Assembly: GCF_030052815.1 (NCBI RefSeq)
Contig: NC_079504.1
Span: 41,795,041 to 41,859,040 of the forward strand
From: Hevea brasiliensis
Taxonomy: Eukaryota > Streptophyta > Magnoliopsida > Malpighiales > Euphorbiaceae
Length of the DNA stretch: 64,000 nucleotides
Reading direction: 5' to 3'
Each line of letters opens with the position of its first letter. The stretch's first letter is position 1. Of this stretch, positions 51,694 through 62,562 are shown piece after piece. The notes beneath the pieces are model-generated. The model saw only the letters and a program-made list of their open reading frames with translations. It searched no databases and was not told where the DNA came from. Position numbers and translations under genes: made by a program.

Positions 51694-53465
51694 ACTATAT
51701 TTGCCATTTAGATTGTTGATTATATAATTTAATTGTGTGTTTGATCATGAGATCAAGAGATTCATTGCTGGTTGGATCATGAGGTGTGGCGGCACACATG
51801 GTGAAGCCACCATTGGTGGCGGCAACAATGGTTCCATGGGTGGTTCAAGGTTTGGCTTTTAATTCTGTAATTGTTGTATGATCTAAGGCCTATTCTTTGA
51901 CTAATTAAAGTGTTTAATTAGTTGTTTTAATCACACAATTAAATTATGATTCAAATCAGAATTTTAAAAATTGTTTGAATGTGATTCAAATCTGAATTTT
52001 AAAAGTTGTTTGAATGTGATTCAAATCTGAATTTTTAAAGTTGTTTGAATCATATTTAAATCTGATTTTTTAAAATTGATTCAATAAAATTCAGATCTGA
52101 TTTTTTAAAAAATGTTTGAATGTGATTCAAATCTGATTTTTTAAAAAATGTTTGAATGTGATTCAAATCTGAATTTTTGAAGTTGTTTGAATGTGATTCA
52201 AATCTGAATTTTTAAATTTGTTTGAATGAGATTCAAATCTGAATTTTTAAATTTATTTGAATCATATTCAAATCTGGATTTTTAAGTTGAATATGAGATA
52301 TTCAATTTAATTTAAGTATGTATGTTTTATTTAATTGTTAAATAGTGATATGCATGATGGATGATCATGGACTATAAAAGACCAATGTGATTGGATTTAT
52401 TTCTTTTATGTTTCTTTGGGATTGTAAATTAATTAATTTATTTTAATTTATTTTGGGCATGTATTATTAAGTTTGTAATAATTTTTGGGTTGTAATTTCA
52501 TTTATTTAAGTTCTTGTAAATTCGCCTTGGTATGCCAAGGATTACTATGTAATATTGGATTGCAAGAAGTTCAAGGAGGTCAAGAGCATTGGTGGGACCA
52601 GTGGGAGGAATTCAATATCAAGTGTTGATTATGTACTCCTTCAGCAACTCTTGTAAAATGAATGAATGAAATGCACCTAGAAATGCCCTGATTCAATTCT
52701 TGGTGGCTCAGAATTGAATCCTTTAGAAAGTCCATGATCATACCATATTTACTGCTTATCCATGAATGCATGAGATGTATGGGAATATATGCAATTATAT
52801 GATATATGCATGCTAAATGGATAATTTGCAAAGTGAGACCTTAATAGTAAATAAAATGACCATAAAATCTTCCAAATAAATGATTAAGTTGGAAATGCTA
52901 TAATTAAAGTAATTATAACATAGGCCCTCCATTGGGGCAATTATTTTAAGAAATTTTAAATAGTTGCATAAGATGCAATTTATTGAAGAGATTTTCTTAA
53001 GAATAATTGTTAAGCATGAGATGTTGTAAATATGTAAATTGTTTAGTGGCCAATATTGGATGTACCTGAGGACATTAAAATTATTTGCATAATTACTGGC
53101 TCAATGGGATCAACTTAACTAATGCAAGATAAGTCAATAATGGATGTACCTGAGATTTTGAGCATTAGGGGCTAGGTAAAGGATTGAACCTCACATGAGA
53201 TGTGATGGGCAAAGAGTTGCTCACTTATAGTTTATTGTAATTCCAATAATGGATGTACCTGAGGATGATCAATAGAATTATAAGAATTCAATCACCCACT
53301 AGAAATCCATCCAACTAGGATTTCCGTTTTCTACTTTGGAAGTGTAGGATTTGCTAAGTTAGTGGGAGGACCAATTTGATTAAAAGACCATAATCATTTT
53401 GGTTAATTACATGATACATTTACTAATTAATCTGGTTATTTTCTGCAGTTAATTTTCTGATAAAA
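51694..53465 (+). other. Copia leader, about 1.8 kb, repeat-rich
   Basis: Long non-coding leader between PBS and gag ATG. It contains the 35-bp tandem array at 51947-52290 and three copies of GGATGTACCTGAG at 53058, 53142 and 53251. No open frame of note. Confidence 0.8.
51947..52290 (+). repeat. 35-36 bp tandem array, about 10 units
   Basis: The unit is about TGATTCAAATCTGAATTTTT plus AAAGTTGTTTGAATG. Junctions between units read TTTGAAT-GTG-ATTCAAA, a perfect 7-bp stem with a 3-nt loop, so the RNA could form a series of hairpins. Confidence 0.92.
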
Positions 53466-54060
53466 ATGAGCACAAAACAACCACCACCATCCAATATCCT
53501 TGCAAGCATACTTGATCACAATAGGTTGAGGACCTAATCATGCGATTGGCTAAGAAATTTGAAACTTGTCCTGAACCTTGAACATATAGGATATGTTCTA
53601 GATTCAAATGTTCCTGGTCCCTTACCTCCAGAGGCCACACAAGAGGAACATGAAACTTTGGACAAGTGGAAGGAGCATGATATGAGAGCTAAGTGTTACA
53701 TGCTTGCTTCCATGAGTAATGAGTTACAGAAGCAACATGAGAACATGCAGAGTGCGAGTGAGATCCTCCTTCACCTACAAGAGTTGTATGGTGAGCACAG
53801 CAGGAATGCTAGGTATGATATATCTAGACATGCTATTCCGTATGAGGATGTCCGAGGGCAGAATGTTGGGGATTATGTCCACAAGATGATTCGGTGATTG
53901 AGCAGCTTGGAACATCTTGACTTCAACATGGATTTCCAACTACAGACGGATTTGATCCTTGATCCCTTCCGAGTCTTTTGAGAATTTTGTGACAAATTTC
54001 CATATGACTAAACAGGAATGCACCTTAGCTGGTTTACTCAACATGCTGGTTATTGCCCAA
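53466..54060 (+). pseudogene. Copia gag remnant, frameshifted
   Basis: Starts at the ATG at 53466 (MSTKQPPPSNILASILDHNR), meets TAA at 53535-53537 and continues in other frames: DWLRNLKLVLNLEHIGYVLD, HETLDKWKEHDMRAKCYML, LHLQELYGEHSRNARYDISR, VHKMIR, then SFENFVTNFHMTKQECTLAG. These are features of the copia capsid (UBN2-type gag). At least three frame breaks are visible. The C-terminal zinc knuckle is gone because the sequence joins integrase at about 54060. Confidence 0.85.
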
Positions 54061-54366
54061 AAGGATATGCCAATCTCCTTTTGGGGATTTGCATTACAAT
54101 CAGCTTTGTATATTCTGAATAGGATTCCGTCAAAATTAGTTTCTTCCACACCTTATGAGATATGGCATGGAAGAAAACCAAGTCTTAAGCATGTTAAGAT
54201 TTGGGGTTGTCCAGCTTATATCAAAAAGCTGAACACTGATAAATTGGAGACTAGATCAGAAAAAGGTCGATTTGTTGGATATCCAAAAGATAGTTTTGGA
54301 TATTATTTTTATTTACCTACTTCACAAAAGGTTGTGATAAGTAAAGATGCCACATTTCTTGAATAA
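53959..54366 (+). pseudogene. Gag-integrase junction ORF (deletion fusion)
   Basis: One open frame of 135 codons. Residues 1-34 are the end of gag (SFENFVTNFH...LAGLLNMLVIAQ). From about residue 35 it reads SFWGFALQSALYILNRIPSK, TPYEIWHGRKPSLKHVKIWG and KGRFVGYPKDSFGYYF, the C-terminal part of copia integrase after the catalytic core. So an in-frame deletion of roughly gag zinc knuckle through most of integrase lies at about 54056-54066. The frame ends at TAA (54364-54366), and the RT frame continues in the same phase. Confidence 0.85.
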
Positions 54367-55542
54367 CAGTTTGTTCAAGAAGGAGGTAAAGGAAGGAAAA
54401 TAGAGTTAGAATTGGAGAATTCTGACCAACCAACAGATCAGATGGATATAGATCCATCTAGTCAACCTATACCCGTTAATGAAACATCTACAACTGTTCC
54501 TCGTAGAACAACCAGGGTATCTCACCCACCAGTAAGATATGGTTTTCTTCATGAAGAAGAACAAGAGTTGTCTACTCATGAAGAAGTAGATCATGGAGAT
54601 GATCCACTTACCTATGAAGAAGCTATATCAGATATAGACTCTTCAAAATGGATTGATGCTATGAAATTCGAGATTGATTCCATGTATAAGAATCAAGTTT
54701 GGCATCTTGTTGACCCACCTGAAGGTATTATACCTATAGGGAACAAATGGATTTTCAAGAAGAAAATTGGTTCTGATGGAAAGGTAGAGACCTATAAGGC
54801 AAGGCTAGTAGCGAAAGGGTTTCGCCAAAGGCAAGGAATCGACTATGAGGAGACTTTCTCGCCTGTTGCCATGCTTAAATCAATTAGGATTTTATTAGCA
54901 ATAGCTGCGTACTATGATTATGAGATTTGGCAGATGGATGTCAAAACAGCTTTTCTCAATGGATACATTAAAGAAAACATTTTCATGGAACAACCTAAGG
55001 GATTTGAATCCCAAGATGGTTCCAAGGTATGCAAGCTAAAGCGATCCATTTATGGGTTGAAACAAGCTTCGAGGAGTTGGAACATCCGTTTTGATGAAGC
55101 CATTAAATCCTTTGGTTTTATCAAAAATGAGGATGAGCCATGTGTATATAAGAAGGTTAGTGACAGTGCTATCACTTTCCTTGTCTTATATGTGGATGAC
55201 ATACTGTTGATGGGTAATGACACAGGTATGTTGACGACTATAAAGGTATGGTTGTCAAATACATTCTCCATGAAAGACTTAGGGGAGGCAACCTATATTC
55301 TTGGGATTCGCATCTATAGAGATAGAGCGAAAAGAATAATTGATTTATCTCAAAGTCTATACTTGGAAAAGGTGTTAAAGAGGTTTAACATGCTTGATTC
55401 CAAGAGACGATTGTTACCAGTGAGACATGGTATCCACCTTTCTAAAGAGATGTCTCCAAAGACACACAAGAAAGAGATAAGATGGCGAGGATTCCATATG
55501 CTTGGCTATTGGAAGTTTAATGTATGCAATGTTGTGTACTAG
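54367..55542 (+). pseudogene. pol: Copia reverse transcriptase (RVT_2)
   Basis: Same phase as the preceding ORF beyond one TAA. It contains SSKWIDAMKFEIDSMYKNQV, GNKWIFKKK, YKARLVAKGFRQRQGIDYEE, TFSPVA, WQMDVKTAFLNGYI, YGLKQASRSWN, the catalytic LYVDDILLMGND and MKDLGEATYILGI. All conserved RT blocks, including the YVDD aspartates, are present. The frame ends at TAG (55540-55542) where the RNase H region should begin; the residues just before it (after KTHKKEI) already look frame-shifted. Confidence 0.9.
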
Positions 55543-56163
55543 GCGGATATCGCATATGTCGTTAGTTTGACTAGCGGTATCAATCCAATCCAGTTTGGAA
55601 CATCGATAGTCATCAAGAATATCCTTAAGTACTTGAGAAGAACTAAGGATTTATTCTTGATTTATGGAGGTGGAGACTTGCAATTGGATGGTTATACGAT
55701 TCGATTTCCAATCGATATCGATGATAGAAAGTCTACCTGGATATGTGTTCATTTGTAATGGAGGTGCGATCGGTTGGAAGAGTTCCAACAGAGCACGATT
55801 GCAGATTCCACTACGAGTGAGTATATTCTTTGCATCGAGATCTTTGCAAAGGAAGTCGTTTGGATAAAGAAGTTCGTGATGAACTTACGGTAGTTCCTTC
55901 CATTGAGTCGCCAGTTCCACTACCAGTAACAATAATGGAGCGATCATACAAAGCTAAGGAACCAAGGTCTCACCAAAATCCAAACACATAGAAAGGCATT
56001 ACCACATTATCAGAGATATAGTTGGGCAAGGCGTTATAGCCATGCAGAAAAATAACATCAGCTGAAAAATTCAGCTGATCCATTCACTAAGCTTTTGTCA
56101 CAAGCTCAGTTAGATCAACATCTTGAGAAGATGGGTCTAAGATATTGTAATGAATGGCTCTAG
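55543..56163 (+). pseudogene. Copia RNase H remnant and pol terminus
   Basis: Recognisable in shifting frames: ADIAYVVSLTS, VIKNILKYLRRTKDLFLIYG, IDDRKST, FICNGGAIGWKSSN, then LLSQAQLDQHLEKMGLRYCN ending at TAG 56161-56163. This is the C-terminal RNase H of copia pol, broken by several frameshifts. Confidence 0.8.
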
Positions 56164-56167
56164 TGCT

Positions 56168-56177
56168 AGTGGGAGAT
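56168..56177 (+). other. Copia polypurine tract
   Basis: AGTGGGAGAT directly before the 3' LTR at 56178, where the plus-strand primer is expected. Confidence 0.75.
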
Positions 56178-58276
56178 TGTTAGTAGTATGCCCTAGAGCA
56201 TATCATTTAGTATGTATCTTGTACATATTTTTATTAATAAAAGGCATTTCCACTTTTCCATTTACATAATATATTTATGTGTAATAGAAAAGGTCCATTG
56301 ATATTTTGTTAGAAATATTATTCTTAAGTTGTTAAGAATATGAGTGATAATATTTCTAGCACAAAGTATCATAAATAGGTTCACAATCGAGGATACTTCA
56401 TAATAAGGACATGACTTATCCAGAAAGATTGTATTCATATTTGTTCCCAAGTTATTTATATGAGATATAAATAAGATGGAATGGTGAGTCTCATGCCATA
56501 TAACAAATATGATAGGCACTTATAAATGATAAGTAGGCCGAACCAGTGACACTTATGACAAGCACATGGAGTTTACTCTTGTCAATGTTTTGTCATAAAT
56601 CATATCAGTGCATATAATCTTTAGACTGAGATAGCAGCTTATCTTGTATATAGGTAGTTTGAGTTTGATACTGCTTTCATACTTGTACTATGTATGGGTA
56701 TATGGGCATGTGTTGGCTCCTACTAGTTATATATGGAGGTAGGTGTTGATCAAGATGGAATCTGTTCCTCTAAGTAAATAGAGATAAAATCCTATGTTCA
56801 TTTAATTGTTCTTGATGTTTCAAGTTCCTGGCCAGGACAGATAGATTTATTCAGAAAAGAGTTTCTGATGAGAGAAATCTTTTAATCAAGAACTGGAATT
56901 AAAAGAGAACATAATATTCATAGCAAATGGAGTTTGACATAAACCATGACTCCAGCTTGAGTTGGGATTTTGTAACAGAGAGATTCTAGTGCATGGTAAC
57001 ATATGATTATAGGTTCATTTAAGGTAAATCTTATTACTAATTGGGTGGCCATGGCATGCTATGCTAGGTGTTAACCATGGTCTATGAGGTTCATAAAATG
57101 ATTTAGAGAAATCATTTATGGTAAGAAAGAGTTCTGATGATATTAAGAGTTGATATCATGTCTCATTGCCAATTAGTGATAAGCCTAGTAAGTCACACAC
57201 ATACACAAGTTATCACCTACTTAAATATGATTTAATTAATTAATTAAAGAGTTTAATTGATTAATTAAATAGATTTGGTTTGCAATTAAATTGCAAAGTC
57301 CCTAGCATGACTTGAAACCAAATCTAGATTATTGGATGTGTAGTATAAATTAAATTTATATTTAAAGTGTTTAAATATGAATTTAATTGATGAGAAATTA
57401 ATTAATAGAGATTAATTAATTAATTTATATTTGATATAAATTAATTAGAAGAAGAAAATAATTATTTTGGGTTAAGAACTCACACAGGGGCATTTTGGTC
57501 ATTTCACAGTGTGACACGTGGCACCATGAGATGGTGACACATGAGATTACACATAAGCTTGCCAAATGTTTTTTTTTAATCATGTAAGATGATTAAAATC
57601 AAGATTAAATATAGGTTTGACACTTGGCACAATGTGATTGGGTCACTTAAACCTAGAGCTAATCAAAGGGTGACATGTGGCAAGGGTTTAATGTGTTAAC
57701 CTAGCTATTTAAGTGTGGTTATGAAAAGAAAACATAACCAGCAGCCTCTCCTCTCAATTGTCACGCCACTTTGAGCCTCTCCAGCTATTTCTTCTTCATC
57801 TCTCATCAATTCAAAGAGATTAGCCATCAATCTCTTGAATTAAGAACGCTAGAAATTGTTTCTAGTGTCCTGTTTACATCTCTAATCTCTTAAAAGGCAT
57901 AACTTGAATTTCTAATTAATAGAAAAAGCTTTAGAAGCTGTTCAAGGGCTGCCATAGGTGTTCTTGGTGTGGACAAGCTAGAAAGACAACATCCGTGTCC
58001 TCAAGACGAATCTCAAAGGCGCAGACACGCTGCAGCACATCAAGAGGTTAGTGTAATCGTTCTTGATTTAATCTAGGGTTCTAAAATTAATCTGATTAAT
58101 TTTAAAATCTTAAATGGCAAATACATATCCAAAAACATATTAAAAGAGTTTTAATATGTTGTTTATCATTGAAATCAAATAGATAAAAATAAATCTTGCA
58201 TGGTGCATGTGACCCTAGGTGAAAATTTTTGAATTCAATGGTATAATCTTGTATTTTTCACGCTTCCGTTCCTTCA
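56178..58276 (+). repeat. Copia 3' LTR
   Basis: 2099 bp, TGTTAGTAGTATG to CCGTTCCTTCA, followed by the TSD GAGGT at 58277-58281. Confidence 0.93.
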
Positions 58277-58378
58277 GAGGTGACTCGACAGGGCGTATCT
58301 GGTCGAGCTCACAATGCACCATCACTGCCGCCGCGCTGCGGCTGATCTCCAGTACCTACGCGATGGAAAACCAACGCG

Positions 58379-58395
58379 CTAAGCATAACGCTTAG
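58379..58395. repeat. Conserved LTR hairpin (copy 2)
   Basis: CTAAGC-ATAAC-GCTTAG, the inverse of 20738-20754. Confidence 0.8.
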
Positions 58396-58823
58396 TGGTG
58401 CATAATTTATAATAACAATAATTTAACAATCTGAAATAATATCTGTAACTCATAATTTCTGGGTCTTTTTTTTTATTGCTCTTTGAAAGCAATTAACATT
58501 ATCGGGATCTTTTATGATTACTTATTGTATTTTAAGTCTTAATTAATTTTTTTATCAGTGCCCAAGAAACCTATAACAAATTATAAAAGCTGGATGCACG
58601 GGTGTGTATTGGTTAGACAGCCGTATGTTTATCCAGTATACGTCTGTCAGGGATGAGGCTAGCTGTCGGGCATGAGACCCGCTGTCAGGCTTGTAAAGCC
58701 AGAAATAAAGTAGGCACAATGGCCAGTAAGTAGGCATATAGCCTGTAGAACAATCATACCAGACATATATTGTCAGTTCATGATTTTCTCGGTAGGCAGT
58801 ACTGCTATCTGTAGTCCCTAATT

Positions 58824-59354
58824 GGTATACCCTGTTTCTGACAGCAATTGGGTAAGTCCAGTTAATGTTGTACCCAAGAAAGGGGGCATCACAGTAGTGA
58901 AAAATGAAAATGATGAACTAATACCTACAAGGATCAGAATCGATGGAGAATGTGTATAGACTATAGGAAACTGAATAATGCAACTAGAAAGGACCATTTT
59001 CCATTACCATTTATAGATCAAATGCTTGAGAGACTAGCTAATCATTCTTATTTTTGCTATTTGAATGGCTATTCAGGGTTCTTTCAGATCCCTATTCACC
59101 CAGATGATCAGGATAAAACTACCTTCACATGTCCTTATGGTACCTTTGCATATCGAAGGATGCCATTTGGACTATGTAATGCCCCTGCTACATTTCAAAG
59201 ATGTATGATGTCCATATTTTCTGACATGATTGAGGGTATTATGGAAGTGTTCATGGATGATTTTTCTGTATATGGTAAATCTTTCGATGAATGCTTATCT
59301 AACTTGTCTAAGGTTTTGCAGAGATGTGAAGAGTTCAATTTAGTTTTGAATTAG
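58824..59354 (+). pseudogene. pol: Gypsy reverse transcriptase, 5'-truncated, frameshift and nonsense
   Basis: The frame enters at VYPVSDSNWVSPV, continues VVPKKGGITVVKNENDELIP, loses one base near 58942, then reads CIDYRKLNNATRKDHFPLPF, GYSGFFQIPIHPDDQDKTTF, GTFAYRRMPFGLCNAPATFQ and the catalytic EVFMDDFSVYG. The two aspartates of the active site are present. TAG at 59352-59354 interrupts the frame, which resumes in the same phase. This is the palm and fingers of a Ty3/gypsy RT. Confidence 0.9.
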
Positions 59355-61031
59355 GAAAAGTGCCATTTTATGGTACAAGAAGGAATTGTTTTGGGACATC
59401 TTGTGTCAAACAGGGGTATTGAGGTGGATAAAGCAAAGGTAGAAATTATTGAGAAAATGCCACCCCCAACATCCGTAAAGGGAGTGAGGAGTTTCTTGGG
59501 GCATGCTGGATTTTACAGGAGATTCATCAAGGATTTCTCTAAGATTTCTAAGCCTCTTACCAATTTATTGAGTAAAGATGTGGAATTTCATTTTGATACT
59601 AATTGTATGAACGCTTTTTGCAGGATAAAGGAAGCTTTGATATCTGCTCCTATTATGCAGCCACCCGATTGGTCATTACCTTTTGAGTTAATGTGCGATG
59701 CTAGCGATTATGCAATTGGGGCTGTTTTGGGACAAAGGAAAGATAAGAAGGTGTATGCAATATACTATGCAAGTAGAACCTTAGATGATGCTCAAATAAA
59801 TTACTCTACTACAGAGAAAGAGTTTTTGGCAGTGGTATTCGCAGTAGACAAATTCAGGTCCTATCTTGTGGGGTCTAAGGTAATAGTATACACAGATCAT
59901 GCAGCTATCAAATATCTCCTTCAGAAAAAAGAGGCCAAACCTAGGTTAATAAGGTGGGTGCTACTCCTTCAAGAGTTTGACTTGGAAATTAAAGACAAGA
60001 AAGGAGTAGAAAATGTGGTAGCAGATCATCTGTCTAGATTGAGGCAAGAACAAGGAGATAATTTGGGAAAAGAGCCCCCAATAGATGATTATTTTCCTGA
60101 TGAGCAACTGTTAGTAATCATGAATGCAAAAACCCCTTGGTATGCAGATTTCGTGAACTATCTGGTGTGTGGAATCCTTCCACCTGACCTAACATGGCAG
60201 CAGAAGAAGAAATTTCTTTTTGATGTGAAGGATTACGATTGGGAAGAGCCATTTTTGTTCAAGAGATGTGGAGATGGGTTGATTAGAAGATGTTTAGCTG
60301 ATGAGGAGATAGGGAATGTTATTAAAGATTGCCATTCTTCACTTTATGGGGGTCATATGAGTGTGACAAAGACTGCAGAAAAAGTTCTTCAAGCAGGGTT
60401 CTTTTGGCCACATATGTTTAAAGATGTGAGAAAGTTTGTAAATGCATGTGATAGGTGTCAAAGGATGGGTAATATCTCGAAGAGAGATGAAATGCCCCTC
60501 CAAAATATATTGGAAGTGGAACTATTTGATGTGTGGGGCATTGATTTCATGGGACCTTTTCCATCGTCCTTTGGACACAAATACATTTTAGTTGGAGTAG
60601 ATTATGTGAGCAAATGGGTTGAAGCTATACCATCTCCAACTAATGATGTTAGAGTTGTGATTAAATTCCTTAAAAAGTTCATTTTTACAAGATTTGGAAC
60701 TCCACGTGCCATTATAAGTGATGGAGGTTCTCATTTTTGCAACCATCAATTTGAAAGATTATTACAAAAATATGGAGTAAAGCATAAGGTTGCAACACCC
60801 TACCATCCACAAACTAGTGGTCAAGTGGAGATCTCAAATAGAGAGTTGAAAAGAATTCTTGAGAAAACAGTGAATAGTTCAAGGAAAGATTGGTCACTAA
60901 AGTTAGATGATGCTCTTTGGGCCTATAGAACAGCTTTTAAAACTCCTATTAGCACCACCCCATTTAGATTGGTTTATGGGAAAGCTTGTCATTTAGCTTT
61001 GGAGTTGGAGCATAGAGCATATTGGCCATAA
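59355..61031 (+). pseudogene. pol: Gypsy RT thumb, RNase H and integrase
   Basis: A single open frame of over 550 codons. RT tail: [17 protein letters not shown] and [19 protein letters not shown]. RNase [54 protein letters not shown]. Integrase: HHCC zinc domain ([18 protein letters not shown]) and the DDE core ([32 protein letters not shown]), all three acidic residues kept. A base is missing near 61024-61026 after HRAYWP, shifting the C-terminus. Apart from that and the upstream stop, the domains look well conserved. Confidence 0.92.
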
Positions 61032-61432
61032 GGACATTGAATTTTGACTTAAAAACTGCAGGAGAAAAAAGAATGTTGCAACTAAATGAACTTGAGGAAC
61101 TTAGATTGGATACTTATGAAAATGCCAAGGTTTATAAGGAGAGAACTAAGAGATGGCATGATAAGCATATTAGGAGGAAAGAATTTCAGGAAGGTGATGT
61201 TGTTCTCTTATATAATTCTAGGTTAAGGTTGTTTCCCGGAAAATTAAAGTCAAGATGGTCAGGGCCTTACACTGTTATAAAGGTATACCCCTATGGAGCT
61301 ATTGAGATAGGCAATGAAACCCCAGGGACTTTTAAAGTTAATGGGCAGAGATTAAAGCATTATATTGTTGAAGAACCCACACAAAAGGTTATAGAGGTTT
61401 CATGGCTTGGTTCCCCAATTAGGGATATTTAG
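61022..61432 (+). pseudogene. pol: Gypsy integrase C-terminal domain (GPF/Y type)
   Basis: Continues pol after the one-base shift: [60 protein letters not shown] and [12 protein letters not shown], ending at TAG 61430-61432. The RWSGPY motif marks the GPF/Y module. There is no chromodomain, consistent with Athila rather than a chromovirus. Confidence 0.9.
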
Positions 61433-62562
61433 GTGATTTGGAGTGGAATGTCAAGCTTAAGACCTTAAACAAGTGCTTCTTGGGAGGCAACCCAAGCGTA
61501 TCCTTTTATAGTTTATTAATTTTCCATTTCATTTCATTTTCAGTTTTTACCCTCGTTAAACTCAAAAGTGACATTTGTTTATCTTTTGTAGGTCATTCAT
61601 GAAGATTGGGCAAATTAACATGTGTAGCAAAAAGAAAGAATTGAAATGGAGCAAGTATAAGCAAAATTCTGCACTTTATCCAGTGCCTGTGAACAGTAAC
61701 ACCTTTAAACTTGTGCTAAATTGCTGATATTGCAATCTACTTGGTAGCACATGTTTAATTTTGTGTCTTGTGTAAATTTTGTGAATTGCAACTTAAATGA
61801 GGATTAATTTTGATATTTAGGACTGATGTGAGCTTTATTGAAGTGCAAAAATAGTGTTTGTTAAGTTTTACCTTTTAGTGTGTATATATAGTTTTGTAAT
61901 CTGTTAGAAATTTACATGTTTTTTGTTTGAATTGCTGCTAGTTTTTGTAGTCTGCTAATTTTTGCTACTGTTCATACTGCTTAAAAAGTCAATTTCTATG
62001 TCTTTTCTGCAATTTTTGAATGTCTGAAACTTGTCTCAAATGCTACTGAAAATGTGCTTTTGGTATAAGTTTAGGAATGAGACCATTTCATTAAGTTTGC
62101 AAAAAAGGTAATCACAATTGGTGCCTAATTTGAGCTAATTACCGCATGCTTGTATCATGCTTGATAGGTTTATGAGAGATGATGAGCTTAAATTTTTTAA
62201 TTTTGTGGTATTAATGTGCATTTGGTAATTGCTCAGGGTCATGATAGCATTCCATAGCATTTGGACTGTTTTTGGTAAGTAAAATCACAATTTTTCCCAA
62301 AACTCACGAAACTTCGATGATGTTGCTTACTAAGCTGTATCCTATGCAAATTCTGCTGAACCCTATGCTTAACCCCAAGCATAACCCAAATTACCAAATG
62401 TCTTCCCTACATTTTAAAAAGCCCAAAAATTTCCGCCATTTTTTTTTATGAAGCCCTCGCCCAAACTCCCGATAAACCAAAGCTTCATTCCGCCGACCCC
62501 CTCTCTCCACCATTTTTTTCGGCATTTCTAGGGAAGCTGAAGAGTTTATTTCTCTTTATTAA
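61433..62562 (+). other. Pol-to-ORF spacer of the Athila-like remnant
   Basis: 1.1 kb without a sustained frame. Contains the stem-loop at 61479-61496, T-rich stretches and, near its end, a C-rich leader before the ATG at 62563. Probably carries regulatory or RNA-processing signals for the downstream ORF; none is proven. Confidence 0.6.
61479..61496 (+). repeat. Stem-loop after pol
   Basis: CTTGGG-AGGCAA-CCCAAG, a perfect 6-bp stem 47 bp after the pol stop. Confidence 0.75.

Larger units (their letters stand above)
49583..58276 (+). mobile_element. Ty1/copia retrotransposon, internally deleted (8.7 kb)
   Basis: Complete by structure: two LTRs of about 2.1 kb (TGTTAG...CTTCA), a perfect 5-bp TSD, an initiator tRNA-Met PBS and a polypurine tract. 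The internal 4.5 kb has a long repeat-rich leader, a gag remnant, a gag/integrase fusion, reverse transcriptase and RNase H. Zinc knuckle, protease and most of the integrase core are missing. With nonsense codons and frameshifts in what remains, it cannot encode its own transposition machinery. Confidence 0.92.
49087..58831. mobile_element. LTR fragment (solo-LTR-2 family, inverted), split by a copia element
   Basis: 49087-49577 and 58277-58831 together form about 1.04 kb homologous, in reverse orientation, to 20298-21337. It begins TGTGACGCCCCTCACTCG, the inverse of the solo LTR end. Homology stops at the palindrome GGTATACC (58824-58831), where gypsy pol begins; the remaining about 2.9 kb of the LTR is missing. 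The insertion site AAACAG is intact in the related repeat at about 29913. Confidence 0.8.

Noticed and set aside
51947..52290. CRISPR-like array of 35-bp repeats
   Set aside because: Units are contiguous without spacers and lie in a copia leader.
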